Shown here one piece after another: positions 1 to 7,662 of a stretch of DNA of 64,000 nucleotides. Origin of the DNA: Actinokineospora enzanensis DSM 44649 (GTDB lineage: Bacteria > Actinomycetota > Actinomycetes > Mycobacteriales > Pseudonocardiaceae); the NCBI RefSeq assembly GCF_000374445.1, contig NZ_KB894409.1, forward strand, positions 62,001 to 126,000, read 5' to 3'. Numbering within the stretch: the stretch's first letter is position 1; the number at the start of each line of letters is the position of its first letter. The notes under the pieces are model-generated. The model made no database searches. It was not told where the DNA came from and saw only the letters and a program-made list of their open reading frames with translations. The translations under genes and the position numbers were made by a program.

Positions 1-258
1 GTAGGCGCCGTAGTCCCACTCGGCGAGATCGTCGGTGACCTCGTCGACGACGAGCCCGGCCAGTTCGGCGGTCCGAAGTGCCCGGACGCGCGGACTGGAC
101 CACACCCGCGGCGTGCCAGCGACCAGGCGGGTGAGCGTGTCACCCGCCTGGTACGCCTTGCGTTCACCCTCCGGTGTCAAGGGGATGTCCGTGCGCCCGG
201 TGTGCCGACCGCTCTCCGACCATTCGGTTGTCCCGTGCCGCAGCAGGTAGACGGTCAT
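1..258 (-). CDS. Histidine phosphatase (phosphoglycerate mutase-like) family protein, 3' end outside window
   Basis: Only the first 86 codons are present because the gene runs off the left edge. The ATG at 256-258 opens a protein with the phosphohistidine signature L-L-R-H-G-T-T-E-W at residues 5-13. H8 is the expected nucleophile, and R7 and a downstream arginine would help bind phosphate. This start defines the histidine phosphatase superfamily, which includes cofactor-dependent phosphoglycerate mutases and many small-molecule phosphatases, so the substrate cannot be named. It starts 9 bp after the stop of the membrane protein at 268-1506, so it may be the third gene of the sigma-factor operon. 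Confidence 0.85.
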   Translation of the reverse strand, partial: MTVYLLRHGTTEWSESGRHTGRTDIPLTPEGERKAYQAGDTLTRLVAGTPRVWSSPRVRALRTAELAGLVVDEVTDDLAEWDYGAY

Positions 259-267
259 ACCCCGATA

Positions 268-1506
268 TTAGGCGAACGGCCCGTCGTAGAGCAGGTTGTC
301 GGCCGCGTCGTACACCTTGCAGCGGACCTTGCCGTCCGACTCCTCCGGCAACAACGCGACGAAGGTTCCCCGCGCCGTGTCGGCTTGGACGGTCTCGCCG
401 TCGGGCATGATCAGCTCGGTCCTGGCGGCGTTCGGCGGGACGACTCCGGCCATCACGGGCCGACCCGCGAGCGACGGCATGATCCCGAGGAGGGCGGGTT
501 TGGTGACGGGCGCTGTGGTCAGATAACTACCGAAGCCTGCCCGTACCTTCTGGTTCACGCACACACTGACACCTGCGTCGTTGACCGCGAACACGATCCG
601 CTGCCCATCCGCCTCGACTGCGGCCCCCGGCGACCAAGTCCCCTCATCGACGATCACGGTAAAGTCCCGGGCGGCGCGGATGCAGTCCCGCAACTTGCCT
701 TCATCGGCATCGGGGAGGGTTCTCGTGGACACCGCCGGGTCGGCGGGTTTCGGCAGGGGGAGGAACGTGCCGTCCGGCGCCTGCACGCGGACTTTGCCCG
801 TGAGGCCCGGGAGAAACACGAACATCCCGTCCTTGACGATCGCGTCCCCCTCTTCCCCATCCCTACTCGGTGCGTCCACCGCGACCCGCACGGCAGGCCA
901 GGCCGGGTCCAGCACGCCCGCCAGGGGGCCGTTGGACGAGGCCAGCAGTGCGCCGGTCGCCGTGCCGGGGATGGTGGCGGGTGGCTGGTCGGGGGCGGTG
1001 ACGTGGACGGTGGCGCGGGTGGTCTCGCAGAAGAACGGCTTGCCCCCGGCCTTGACCGCCGTGACGGTGACCAGCGGCGAACTGACCTGGAACGATGCCT
1101 GCCACTGATCACGTGCGGGGAACCTGGCCACGGAACCGCTCTGCCGCACCGTGTCCCAGCAGCGCTCCAACTGCTCGGCAACGCTGTCCTTGTCCAACGG
1201 CGCGGACACCCCGGCCACCACCACCGGCCCGGTCGCCAGCCCGCCCATTCCCACGGCACCATCGAGCGTCTTCCCGGAACCCCCAGCCCCCAGACCACCC
1301 ACCGCCACCGCGACAACCCCGACCGCGACCGCCACCGGCACCACGACCCGCCCCCAACGCGCGAACTGCCTCCCCGGCGAACGGTCTCCAACGTGGTGCC
1401 GCTCATCCCCACCATCGATCCCGGCCGTCACCCGGGCCCACACCCGTTCCCGCACCTGCGCGGGCACGTCCCGCTTCGCGGGCAGCACGAACTCGTCCAT
1501 GGTCAT
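268..1506 (-). CDS. Membrane protein, probable anti-sigma partner of the adjacent ECF sigma factor
   Basis: This 412-residue protein has a cytoplasmic N-terminus of about 50 residues, one clear membrane helix at about 54-74 (valine/alanine-rich), then about 340 residues predicted outside the cell, with cysteines that could pair. The ATG start lies inside the stop of the ECF sigma gene (ATGA overlap at 1503-1506), which implies translational coupling. This position, just downstream of an ECF gene with a short inner segment and one helix, is typical of anti-sigma factors. I see no HxxxCxxC zinc motif, so it is not a classical ZAS protein. The function is inferred from layout and topology, not from a recognised domain. 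Confidence 0.6.
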   Translation of the reverse strand: MTMDEFVLPAKRDVPAQVRERVWARVTAGIDGGDERHHVGDRSPGRQFARWGRVVVPVAVAVGVVAVAVGGLGAGGSGKTLDGAVGMGGLATGPVVVAGVSAPLDKDSVAEQLERCWDTVRQSGSVARFPARDQWQASFQVSSPLVTVTAVKAGGKPFFCETTRATVHVTAPDQPPATIPGTATGALLASSNGPLAGVLDPAWPAVRVAVDAPSRDGEEGDAIVKDGMFVFLPGLTGKVRVQAPDGTFLPLPKPADPAVSTRTLPDADEGKLRDCIRAARDFTVIVDEGTWSPGAAVEADGQRIVFAVNDAGVSVCVNQKVRAGFGSYLTTAPVTKPALLGIMPSLAGRPVMAGVVPPNAARTELIMPDGETVQADTARGTFVALLPEESDGKVRCKVYDAADNLLYDGPFA

Positions 1507-2093
1507 CCCCGCTCTCCGATCATCGACCGCAACCGCGCCCGCGCCCGGGACAGATTCGCCCGCACGGTCGCCTCCCCGACCCCCAACACCCGCGCCGCCT
1601 GAGCCGTATCGACCTCACCCACCAGACACAACTCGGCCACCCGCCGCTGCGCCCGAGGCAACGCGGCAATCGCCTCGAACACCCCGCGCGCCCCGGCGGC
1701 CAACCTCTCGACCACGTCCTCCGCGTGATCGCCGACCGGCGCCACCTGGTACGCCACCCGCCGCCCCAACCGCCACCGCCGCCACGCACCCCGGCGCTCC
1801 TCGCGCACCAGGTTGCCGACCACCGTCAACAGCCACGGCACCAACGAATCCCCCGCCAACACAACATCCCCGCGCCGCCGCCACGCCACGAGAAACGCCG
1901 CGGACGCCAGATCCTCGGCCACCTCCCACGACCCGGTCAGCCGAAACCCGTGATTCCACACGGCCCCCAGATGCCGCTGGAACAACTCGCCGAACGCCCC
2001 CTGATCCCCCACCCCCACCCGCTCCCACAACTCCACATCCGACAACCCCCGCGGATCCCCGCGACGCCTGACCACTTCCGGTTTCGCAGCCAC
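1503..2093 (-). CDS. RNA polymerase ECF-type sigma factor
   Basis: The 196-residue protein has the two-domain ECF layout. Region 2 spans about residues 25-90, with acidic and aromatic residues around the segment EVAEDLASAAFLVAW for core and -10 recognition. Region 4 spans about 135-190, with the helix-turn-helix AARVLGVGEATVRANLSRAR for the -35 element. Regions 1.1 and 3 are absent, as expected. Length matches the family. The start is GTG with only a weak ribosome site. It is the first gene of a run with the anti-sigma-like membrane protein and the histidine phosphatase. The stimulus and regulon cannot be read from the sequence. Confidence 0.88.
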   Translation of the reverse strand: MAAKPEVVRRRGDPRGLSDVELWERVGVGDQGAFGELFQRHLGAVWNHGFRLTGSWEVAEDLASAAFLVAWRRRGDVVLAGDSLVPWLLTVVGNLVREERRGAWRRWRLGRRVAYQVAPVGDHAEDVVERLAAGARGVFEAIAALPRAQRRVAELCLVGEVDTAQAARVLGVGEATVRANLSRARARLRSMIGERG

Positions 2094-2344
2094 ACCCCAC
2101 TATGGCCGGCACCGATCAAGCCGCTGCACCCGTGATTCCGGGACTCGGCGCCACACGACATCGACCGGCTGAAAACCGAGCCAATGCAGCCGATCGCCGA
2201 CTCTTGCCGCCCCGGTGGGCAACAGCGTCGTTCAGGGTGATGCCCTGTCGATCACCCGACCTCTGCTGCTTGCCAGCGGAGCCAGTGCAGTACCCGGCCA
2301 CCGATCCTGTCGGTGGTAACCGGGGAGAGTTCCCCACGCAGAAC

Positions 2345-2373
2345 AAGCTACCCACACGCGAAGTATTTGTCAA
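2345..2373 (-). promoter_or_regulatory. Promoter-like sequence, TTGACA-N17-TAGCTT
   Basis: On the minus strand TTGACA (2373-2368) is followed after exactly 17 bp by TAGCTT (2350-2345). This matches the housekeeping consensus closely and stands out in such GC-rich DNA. It points toward the sigma-factor gene, whose start is about 250 bp downstream. The -35 box lies in the loop of the inverted repeat at 2349-2390, and one arm fills much of the spacer, so a protein bound to the repeat would block polymerase. Not experimentally supported. Confidence 0.55.
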
Positions 2374-2390
2374 CACTTCGAGTGTGGGTA
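2349..2390. repeat. 16-bp inverted repeat over the promoter
   Basis: The left arm TACCCACACGCGAAGT (2349-2364) and right arm ACTTCGAGTGTGGGTA (2375-2390) are complementary except at one base, with a 10-bp loop. Two readings are possible: an operator covering the promoter at 2345-2373, or a terminator hairpin for the XRE gene, whose stop is 15 bp upstream on the minus strand. The sequence after the hairpin is only moderately U-rich (GCTTGTTCT), so an operator is at least as likely. Confidence 0.6.
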
Positions 2391-2404
2391 TCGCACAAAA
2401 AGTG

Positions 2405-3613
2405 TCAGTTGCTTTCCTGGTTGATCGACCGCGCGAGTTCTGCCAGGTCGGCGTGCACCGGGTCGACGCGCAGCGCGTCGGCAAGAACCTCGTGGACCGC
2501 CGGGTGGTTCCGAACCTGCTCCGGTGCGATCCGCAGCGCCTCCCGCAGAGCGGCGGCCACCGCGTCCGGGGAGCGGCGCTGGTTATGGGCTCGGGCGAGG
2601 TCGATCAGCAGTCGGGCTCGTCGTTCCGGGGAGAGAGCGGACGTGTCGGCCTTGGCTGCCACGCGGAGGGCCCGGCCCGCGTCGCCGAGTTCCACCGCGA
2701 TGTGGACGTCGTGGAGCAGTACGTTGGTCGGCCCGAACTCGGTGTTGTAGTCGTTGCGGTCGGCTTCGAGGCCGCGGGCCGACTCCGCCGCGTGGTCGAG
2801 ATACCGGTACGCGTCCTCGTCCTCGTTGCCCCGCGCGGAGGCGACGGCGAGTTGCAGGTACAGCGCGCCGGTCAGCGCGATCGCGGGTTCCGAGCCCGAC
2901 GCGGCCAGGCCGGTGAGGGCGTCGATCGTGGTTGTCGCGGTGCGCTTGGCCTGGTCGAACCTGCGGGCGCCCTGGAACGCGATGGCCAGTCGGAAAGCGC
3001 CCGCCGCCATGAGGAGTGGATCGCCCGCGTCCGCTGCGGCGGAGATGGCCCGGTCCGCCGCCACCCACGCCGCACCGGTCTCGCCGAGTTTCGACAGGAC
3101 AGCCGCGGCCGACTGGTACACCTTCGCCTTGGCGACCGATAGTCGACGCCGGACCGCGCCGGATGTCTTCCGGGTCGCGTGCTCAAGTTCCGGGATCAAC
3201 GTGTCGAGGAGTTCGCTCAGGTCCTCGTACCGAGATCCATGCGCGTGATCCCAAGCCTGTTCAGCGCTCTGGCTCAACCGCTCGACGTCCACAGACGACA
3301 CATCCGACAGCACCGCGTGCAGCGCGTCGCTCGCACACAAGGTCAAGCTCAACGACGTCGCGGCCTTCGGCCGGTGCACGGCCGCCACCACGTTCGCCTC
3401 CGGCGCCAACTCGGCGAGGTCGATCTCCAGCGCCGTCGCGACCGTTTCCAGCACCGACATCCGGTCGATCCGGCGAGCGCCCCGCTCGACCTGACTGACC
3501 CAGCTCTCGGACCGGTCGATGATCTTTCCCAACTGCCCCTGGGTGAGCCCACGCTTGCCGCGGTGGAAGGCGATGCGCCGACCGAGCGCCCGCTCGTCGC
3601 CGAGGGCGGACAT
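2405..3613 (-). CDS. XRE-family helix-turn-helix regulator with TPR-like C-terminal region
   Basis: The protein has about 402 residues. Residues ~8-65 form an XRE/Cro helix-turn-helix (LGRRIAFHRGKRGLTQGQLG, then SESWVSQVERGAR). The rest is alpha-helical, alanine-rich and divided into repeated pairs of helices, as in TPR regulators that sense a peptide or small molecule in actinomycetes. The ATG at 3611-3613 overlaps the stop of the ABM-domain gene by one base (TGATG); a TTG one codon upstream is also possible. The pair would be co-transcribed from upstream of 3927. The target is unknown; the inverted repeat just after its stop codon is an obvious candidate. Confidence 0.8.
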   Translation of the reverse strand: MSALGDERALGRRIAFHRGKRGLTQGQLGKIIDRSESWVSQVERGARRIDRMSVLETVATALEIDLAELAPEANVVAAVHRPKAATSLSLTLCASDALHAVLSDVSSVDVERLSQSAEQAWDHAHGSRYEDLSELLDTLIPELEHATRKTSGAVRRRLSVAKAKVYQSAAAVLSKLGETGAAWVAADRAISAAADAGDPLLMAAGAFRLAIAFQGARRFDQAKRTATTTIDALTGLAASGSEPAIALTGALYLQLAVASARGNEDEDAYRYLDHAAESARGLEADRNDYNTEFGPTNVLLHDVHIAVELGDAGRALRVAAKADTSALSPERRARLLIDLARAHNQRRSPDAVAAALREALRIAPEQVRNHPAVHEVLADALRVDPVHADLAELARSINQESN

Positions 3614-3927
3614 CAAACCCCCTTGCCGGACAAGGACTCCAGGAACTCCACCCGGAAGTCGCTCAGGTACTGCTCCCGCTCGGCCAGGAACCGCTTGGTG
3701 TGCGGCTGCCGCTCGTGCTCCTCGAACGCCGCCTTGTCCGCATACACCTCGTAGAACACCCGCGACAGCGGGGCATCGGCGACGTCGTGCACCGTGTACA
3801 CCAGCGTCCCGGGTTCATCGGCGACGATCTCGGGCAGCGTCTCGGCCACGAGTGCGTCGAACCCCCGCGCGGCCTGCTCATCCCGCAAGTCGAACCGCAC
3901 CACCAGAGCCCACATCGCGTCTCCCAT
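3613..3927 (-). CDS. Antibiotic biosynthesis monooxygenase (ABM) domain protein, probable quinol monooxygenase
   Basis: The 104-residue protein is a single ABM ferredoxin-like domain. It opens with MWALVVRFDLRDEQAARGF, has the strand pattern ending in YTVHDVADAPLSRVFYEVYAD, and the family's AFEEHERQPHTKRFL stretch. Relatives include YgiN-type quinol monooxygenases and many single-domain stress proteins; the substrate is not predictable. I chose the ATG at 3925-3927 because it sits right after the 19-bp tandem repeat; an upstream TTG at 3960 would translate the repeat. It is the first gene of a two-gene unit with the XRE regulator. Confidence 0.75.
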   Translation of the reverse strand: MGDAMWALVVRFDLRDEQAARGFDALVAETLPEIVADEPGTLVYTVHDVADAPLSRVFYEVYADKAAFEEHERQPHTKRFLAEREQYLSDFRVEFLESLSGKGV

Positions 3928-3963
3928 CGAGGTAGCACCAATAGGTCGAGGTAGCACCAATAG
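3927..3963. repeat. Two tandem 18-bp direct repeats at the start of the ABM-XRE operon
   Basis: The sequence TCGAGGTAGCACCAATAG occurs at 3927-3944 and again at 3946-3963, identical and 19 bp apart, ending at the ATG of the ABM gene. On the coding strand this is CTATTGGTGCTACCTCGA twice. Exact tandem repeats abutting a start codon are typical of direct-repeat operators, but a local duplication cannot be excluded. The XRE protein of the same operon is a natural candidate binder (inference). Confidence 0.8.
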
Positions 3964-4058
3964 TACGTGCCGGTAACCCGGGTGCGGCAGGCGCCGGATC
4001 GCCCGACAGGCTCCCTACACTGGATGGCTACCGCTTACCCGAGTAGTCAGGAGAACTC

Positions 4059-4499
4059 GTGGAGATCCGGCAGGCCCGTTGCGCCGATGCCGATGCGGTG
4101 GCCGAGTTGCTCGTCACGCTCGGCTATCCCGACAACACCGCGGCAAGCGTGCACCGCCGACTAGAGCTGTGGTCGCAGGCCGCAGGCTCCGCCGTGTTGG
4201 TCGCCGAGTCGGCGGGTGATGTCGTCGGTGTTGTCGCGGTGACAGCGGTGCTGCGGTTCGAGCAGGAAGGCAGTATCGGCCGGATCGTGGCGTTGGTGGT
4301 GGACGGCAGCCTGCGCGGGGCGGGGATCGGGCGGGGGCTGGTCGCCGCGGCTGAAGCAGCGGCGCGGGAGATGGGGTGCTCGGCCATGGAGGTCACCAGT
4401 TCGAGGCATCGGACCGAGGCGCACGCCTTCTACCGGGCGCTGGGCTACCAGGACTGGTGCGATCGAAAGGCGCGGTTCGTGCGCGAGCTGGGTGCATAA
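4059..4499 (+). CDS. GNAT-family N-acetyltransferase
   Basis: The 146-residue protein starts at GTG 4059 with a good ribosome site (CAGGAG, 4048-4053). It shows the acetyl-CoA motif of GNAT enzymes, LVVDGSLRGAGIGRGLVAAA at about residues 84-103, and the C-terminal tail with EVTSSRHRTEAHAFYRALGY. This tail is typical of small acetyltransferases acting on amines or free amino acids. A TACACT box at 4016-4021 may be its -10. It converges on sodN, and the two share the hairpin at 4504-4535. The acceptor substrate is unknown. Confidence 0.88.
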   Translation: MEIRQARCADADAVAELLVTLGYPDNTAASVHRRLELWSQAAGSAVLVAESAGDVVGVVAVTAVLRFEQEGSIGRIVALVVDGSLRGAGIGRGLVAAAEAAAREMGCSAMEVTSSRHRTEAHAFYRALGYQDWCDRKARFVRELGA

Positions 4500-4503
4500 A
4501 GAG

Positions 4504-4535
4504 AACGGCGCGCATCCCAGGGGATACGCGCCGTT
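4504..4535. terminator. Bidirectional hairpin between GNAT gene and sodN
   Basis: AACGGCGCG (4504-4512) pairs with CGCGCCGTT (4527-4535), and within it ATCCC (4514-4518) pairs with GGGAT (4521-4525). The whole forms a long stem with one mismatch and a tiny loop. It lies between two convergent stop codons, the expected place for a shared terminator. No long T-run follows on either side, which is common in high-GC actinomycetes. Confidence 0.7.
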
Positions 4536-4545
4536 CAGGAGAAGG

Positions 4546-4953
4546 TCAGGCCTTCTTCGTCTCCCAGAAGATCGTGTCGATCTCGGCGATCAGGTCGAGC
4601 AGGGCCTGGCCGGTGGCCGGGTCCATCGAGCCCTTCGTACCGCTGGCACCCGCGGCCTTGGTGGCGCGGTTGAACAGGTCGTGCAGCTGGGGGTACTTCT
4701 CGAAGTGCGGCGCCTTGAAGTAGTCGGTCCAGAGCACCCACAGGTGGTGCTTGACCAGTTCGCTGCGCTGTTCGGCGATCAGGATGGCCCGGGTGCGGAA
4801 CTCGGGGTCCTCATTGTCCTGGTACTTCTGCTGGACGGCCTTGACCGACTCGGCCTCGATGCGCGCCTGGGCGGGGTCGTACACACCGCACGGAAGGTCG
4901 CAGTGCGCGGTGGCCTCCAGGCGCGGGGTGAAGAAGCGCGACAACAGCCGCAT
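4546..4953 (-). CDS. sodN: Superoxide dismutase, nickel-containing (NiSOD)
   Basis: The 135-residue precursor carries a short N-terminal extension of 16 residues ending in EATA. The nickel hook H-C-D-L-P-C-G-V-Y-D follows at residues 17-26. After cleavage, H17 becomes residue 1, and its amino group, imidazole and the thiolates C18 and C22 bind nickel. This motif is diagnostic of NiSOD, which forms a cytoplasmic helical hexamer and turns superoxide into oxygen and peroxide. The ATG at 4951-4953 has a strong GGAGG site. The protease gene sodX lies head to head 83 bp away. Nickel-dependent control by Nur, known in Streptomyces, is plausible, but I could not identify a Nur box. Confidence 0.96.
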   Translation of the reverse strand: MRLLSRFFTPRLEATAHCDLPCGVYDPAQARIEAESVKAVQQKYQDNEDPEFRTRAILIAEQRSELVKHHLWVLWTDYFKAPHFEKYPQLHDLFNRATKAAGASGTKGSMDPATGQALLDLIAEIDTIFWETKKA

Positions 4954-5036
4954 TGTTCCTCCATGGCAAGCGGGATGCTCCGACGAAATCGACCCTACTC
5001 CGGGCATGCTGGAGGGGCAGGCGGAGGTGATCGGGA

Positions 5037-5348
5037 ATGAACGCCCTTGGCTGGTGGCCGGTGCGGCGGGTGCGGGTGCGGGGGGTGTCGATGGCACCGA
5101 CGTTGACCGAGGGGGACGACGTGGTCGCCGTACGGCGAAGGCCCGTCGTCGGGGACGTCGTGCTGGTCACGTGGGATGCGCGGCCGGGGCAGCTGTCGGT
5201 GAAACGGGCGGTTCGAGTGAACGGCGGGGGGTGGCACGTGGAGGGGGACAACCCGGGCTGGTCGACCGACTCACGGGAGCTGGGGCCCGCCCGGGTGCAC
5301 GCGGTGATCAGGTGGCGGCTACGGCCGCGCCCGAGGCGTATCCGATAG
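5037..5348 (+). CDS. sodX: S26-type signal peptidase-like maturation protease for NiSOD
   Basis: This 103-residue protein has the serine-lysine dyad of signal peptidase I. S18 lies in GVSMAPTL and K56 in QLSVKRAV, followed by the box GDNPGWSTDSRELGP. There is no obvious membrane anchor. Small S26 proteins encoded beside sodN remove the NiSOD leader to free the nickel-binding histidine. The divergent arrangement with sodN at 4953 supports that role. A GGAGG site precedes the ATG. Its stop codon directly abuts the stop of the converging epimerase gene, with no bases between. Confidence 0.9.
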   Translation: MNALGWWPVRRVRVRGVSMAPTLTEGDDVVAVRRRPVVGDVVLVTWDARPGQLSVKRAVRVNGGGWHVEGDNPGWSTDSRELGPARVHAVIRWRLRPRPRRIR

Positions 5349-5951
5349 TCAGCTCGACCGGAGCTTCTCGTACCAGGCCTGGCAGTCGGCGTAGCTCGGG
5401 AGCAGGCCCGCGGCCTCCGCCTCGGCCAGCGACGGGGCCGACGTGTCCTTTTCGGACATCAACGGCTCCAGGTCGGGGGCCCAGGGCAGCGCCAGGGTCG
5501 GGTCCAGCGGGTTGATGCCGTGCTCGGCGGACGGGTTGTAGCCGGTGGAGCACAGGTAGGAGATCACCGTGTCCTCCGCCAGCGCGACGAAGCCGTGGCC
5601 GACGCCCTCCGGCACGTAGACCGCGCGGAAGTCGACCGGGTCCAGGCGGACCACGTCCCAGGTGCCGAAGGTGGGCGAGCCGACCCGGATGTCGACCACG
5701 AAGTCGAGCAGCGCCCCCTGCGGGCAGTAGACGTACTTCGCCTGGCCGGGCGGCGTGTCGGCGAAGTGCAGACCGCGGATGGAGCCGCGTCGGGAGCGGC
5801 TGTGGTTGGTCTGCGCCACGGTCAGCGGGTGGCCGACCGCCTTGGCGAACACCTCGCCCTGGAACGGGGAGGCGAACACGCCGCGGGAGTCCGGGAAGAC
5901 CCGCGGGGTGAACTCGAAGACATCGGGGACCTTGAGCTCTCTGGCCTGCAT
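5349..5951 (-). CDS. rmlC: dTDP-4-dehydrorhamnose 3,5-epimerase family protein
   Basis: The 200-residue cupin has the RmlC order of motifs: VFPDSRGVFASPF, then GSIRGLHFADTPPGQAKYV with the catalytic histidine of RGLH, then the DIRVGSPTFGTW strand, then YVPEGVGHGFVAL. The enzyme epimerises C3 and C5 of dTDP-4-keto-6-deoxyglucose on the route to dTDP-rhamnose. Homologues in antibiotic sugar pathways may act at C3 only, and the sequence alone does not decide. No other rml gene is in the window, so this copy stands alone and could serve cell-wall linker rhamnose or a secondary metabolite. Confidence 0.88.
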   Translation of the reverse strand: MQARELKVPDVFEFTPRVFPDSRGVFASPFQGEVFAKAVGHPLTVAQTNHSRSRRGSIRGLHFADTPPGQAKYVYCPQGALLDFVVDIRVGSPTFGTWDVVRLDPVDFRAVYVPEGVGHGFVALAEDTVISYLCSTGYNPSAEHGINPLDPTLALPWAPDLEPLMSEKDTSAPSLAEAEAAGLLPSYADCQAWYEKLRSS

Positions 5952-6402
5952 GCCGGTAAGGGTAGGGGCCCGGTTCCCGGTCGGCGGGGTTCGGACCGGC
6001 GCACAACTGAGCCAGGCTCGTTTTGTCGGTCACGCTGCGGAAATGTTAGCCGGCGCTAGCACGGCCGCCAGCAAACCGGACGGACGTCTTGGGAAACCGG
6101 CTCTGACCTGCGGAAAAAGGGGTGGACGATGTGATCCCCACCGCAGACACTCGAAGTCCGCAGCCGGCAGACTGTGACCCACCGGAGTAACCCAAGCCAC
6201 ACTCCAGCAACCCGGGAGCGGTGGCCCCGATGATCGACAGCGGCGGCGCCGGACGGCCCGCCGACGCACGCGGACGTCGCACGTCCCGGCCGCGCACCCG
6301 AGCCACGGGTGTCGCGCGCCCGTGCCGCCGCGCCCCCACCCGACCCCGTGCGGCGCCCGAGCGCGCCCTGGGAACGGGTACCAGGACCAGGAGGACCGCT
6401 AA
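5952..6402. other. Intergenic region upstream of malic enzyme
   Basis: These 451 bp separate the divergent epimerase and malic enzyme genes. I see no convincing open frame, riboswitch fold or strong promoter in it, only short GC-rich inverted segments. A clear AGGAGG ribosome site closes it at about 6389-6394. Promoters for both flanking genes are presumably here. Confidence 0.5.
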
Positions 6403-7596
6403 GTGACCGCCCTGAACGAGCATTCGACCACGGACCGCGTCGGTCCCGTCACCGACGACGAGATCTTCGCCGCGCACGAGGGCGGCAAGCTCGGCATCGG
6501 CGTCACCCGACCGCTGGCCGACCCGCGCGCGCTCGCCATCGCCTACACCCCTGGGGTGGCCAAGGTCAGCCGCGCGATCGCCGCCGACGCGGCGCTGGCC
6601 GACCGCTACACCTGGGCGTCCCGGCTGGTCGCGGTGGTCTCCGACGGCACCGCCGTGCTCGGCCTCGGCGATATCGGCGCGGCCGCGTCGCTGCCGGTGA
6701 TGGAGGGCAAGGCGGCGCTGTTCAAGACCTTCGGTGGGCTCGACTCCATCCCGCTGGTGCTGGACACCACGGACGTGGACGAGATCGTGGAGACCCTGGT
6801 ACGGCTGCGACCCAGCTTCGGCGCGGTGAACCTGGAGGACGTTTCCGCGCCGCGCTGCTTCGAGCTGGAGGCGCGGCTGATCGAGGCGCTGGACTGCCCG
6901 GTCATGCACGACGACCAGCACGGCACCGCGATCGTGCTGCTGGCCGCGCTGCGTGGTGCCAACAAGGTGCTCGCCAAGGACATCGCCGACCAGCGCGTGG
7001 TGATCGCGGGGGCGGGCGCGGCCGGCGTGGCCTGCGCGAAGATCCTGCTGGCCGCGGGCGTCGGGGACGTGACCCTGCTGGACTCGCGCGGCATCATCCA
7101 CCCCGGCCGCGACCACCTGAACCCGGTGAAGGCCGAGCTGGCCGAGGTCACCAACACCGCGGGCCTGCGCGGCGGACCGGCCGAGGCGCTGCGCGGCGCG
7201 GACGTGTTCGTCGGGCTGTCGGCTGGCACGGTGCCGGAGGAACTGGTGGCGTCGATGGCCGACGGGTCGATCGTGTTCGCGCTGTCGAACCCCGACCCGG
7301 AGATCCACCCGGACGTGGCGGCCCGGCACGCGGCGATCGTGGCCACCGGCCGCAGCGACTTCCCCAACCAGATCAACAACGTGCTGGCCTTCCCCGGCGT
7401 GTTCCGCGGCGCGCTGGACGCGGGCGCGCGCCGGATCACCGAGCGGATGAAGCTGGCCGCGGCCGACGCGATCGTCGCGGTGGCCGAGGACGACCTGGGC
7501 CCGGACAAGATCGTGCCGAGCGCGCTGGACCCGCGGGTCGCGCCCGAGGTCGCGGCGGCGGTTGCACGGGTGGCGACGGAGGACGGGGTAGCCTGA
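6403..7596 (+). CDS. NAD(P)-dependent malic enzyme
   Basis: The 397-residue protein is the short bacterial malic enzyme that decarboxylates malate to pyruvate while reducing NAD(P). It shows AYTPGVAKV with the catalytic tyrosine (~residues 47-55), the lysine region VMEGKAALFKTFGG, the metal-binding segment NLEDVSAPRCFELE and VMHDDQHGTAIV, and a Rossmann loop VIAGAGAAGVACA. It lacks the phosphotransacetylase-like extension of long forms. The GTG start at 6403 follows a strong AGGAGG. The enzyme links the TCA cycle to pyruvate and NADPH. The gene stands alone between the epimerase and the c-di-GMP protein. Confidence 0.93.
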   Translation: MTALNEHSTTDRVGPVTDDEIFAAHEGGKLGIGVTRPLADPRALAIAYTPGVAKVSRAIAADAALADRYTWASRLVAVVSDGTAVLGLGDIGAAASLPVMEGKAALFKTFGGLDSIPLVLDTTDVDEIVETLVRLRPSFGAVNLEDVSAPRCFELEARLIEALDCPVMHDDQHGTAIVLLAALRGANKVLAKDIADQRVVIAGAGAAGVACAKILLAAGVGDVTLLDSRGIIHPGRDHLNPVKAELAEVTNTAGLRGGPAEALRGADVFVGLSAGTVPEELVASMADGSIVFALSNPDPEIHPDVAARHAAIVATGRSDFPNQINNVLAFPGVFRGALDAGARRITERMKLAAADAIVAVAEDDLGPDKIVPSALDPRVAPEVAAAVARVATEDGVA

Positions 7597-7662
7597 GACC
7601 GGCGGGATGCTCGGCGGCGGCAGCGGCCCCACCCGCCTACTTTCGGGTGGAGGGAACGCGCC

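Larger units (their letters stand above)
2094..2404. other. Intergenic region upstream of the sigma-factor operon
   Basis: These 311 bp lie between the stop of the XRE gene and the GTG of the sigma gene. They hold a strong promoter-like sequence on the minus strand and a nearly perfect 16-bp inverted repeat, both annotated separately. If that promoter serves the sigma gene, the leader would be about 240 nt. I see no convincing small gene in the leader; an open frame exists there, but it is continuous with antisense-type composition and has no ribosome site. Confidence 0.6.
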
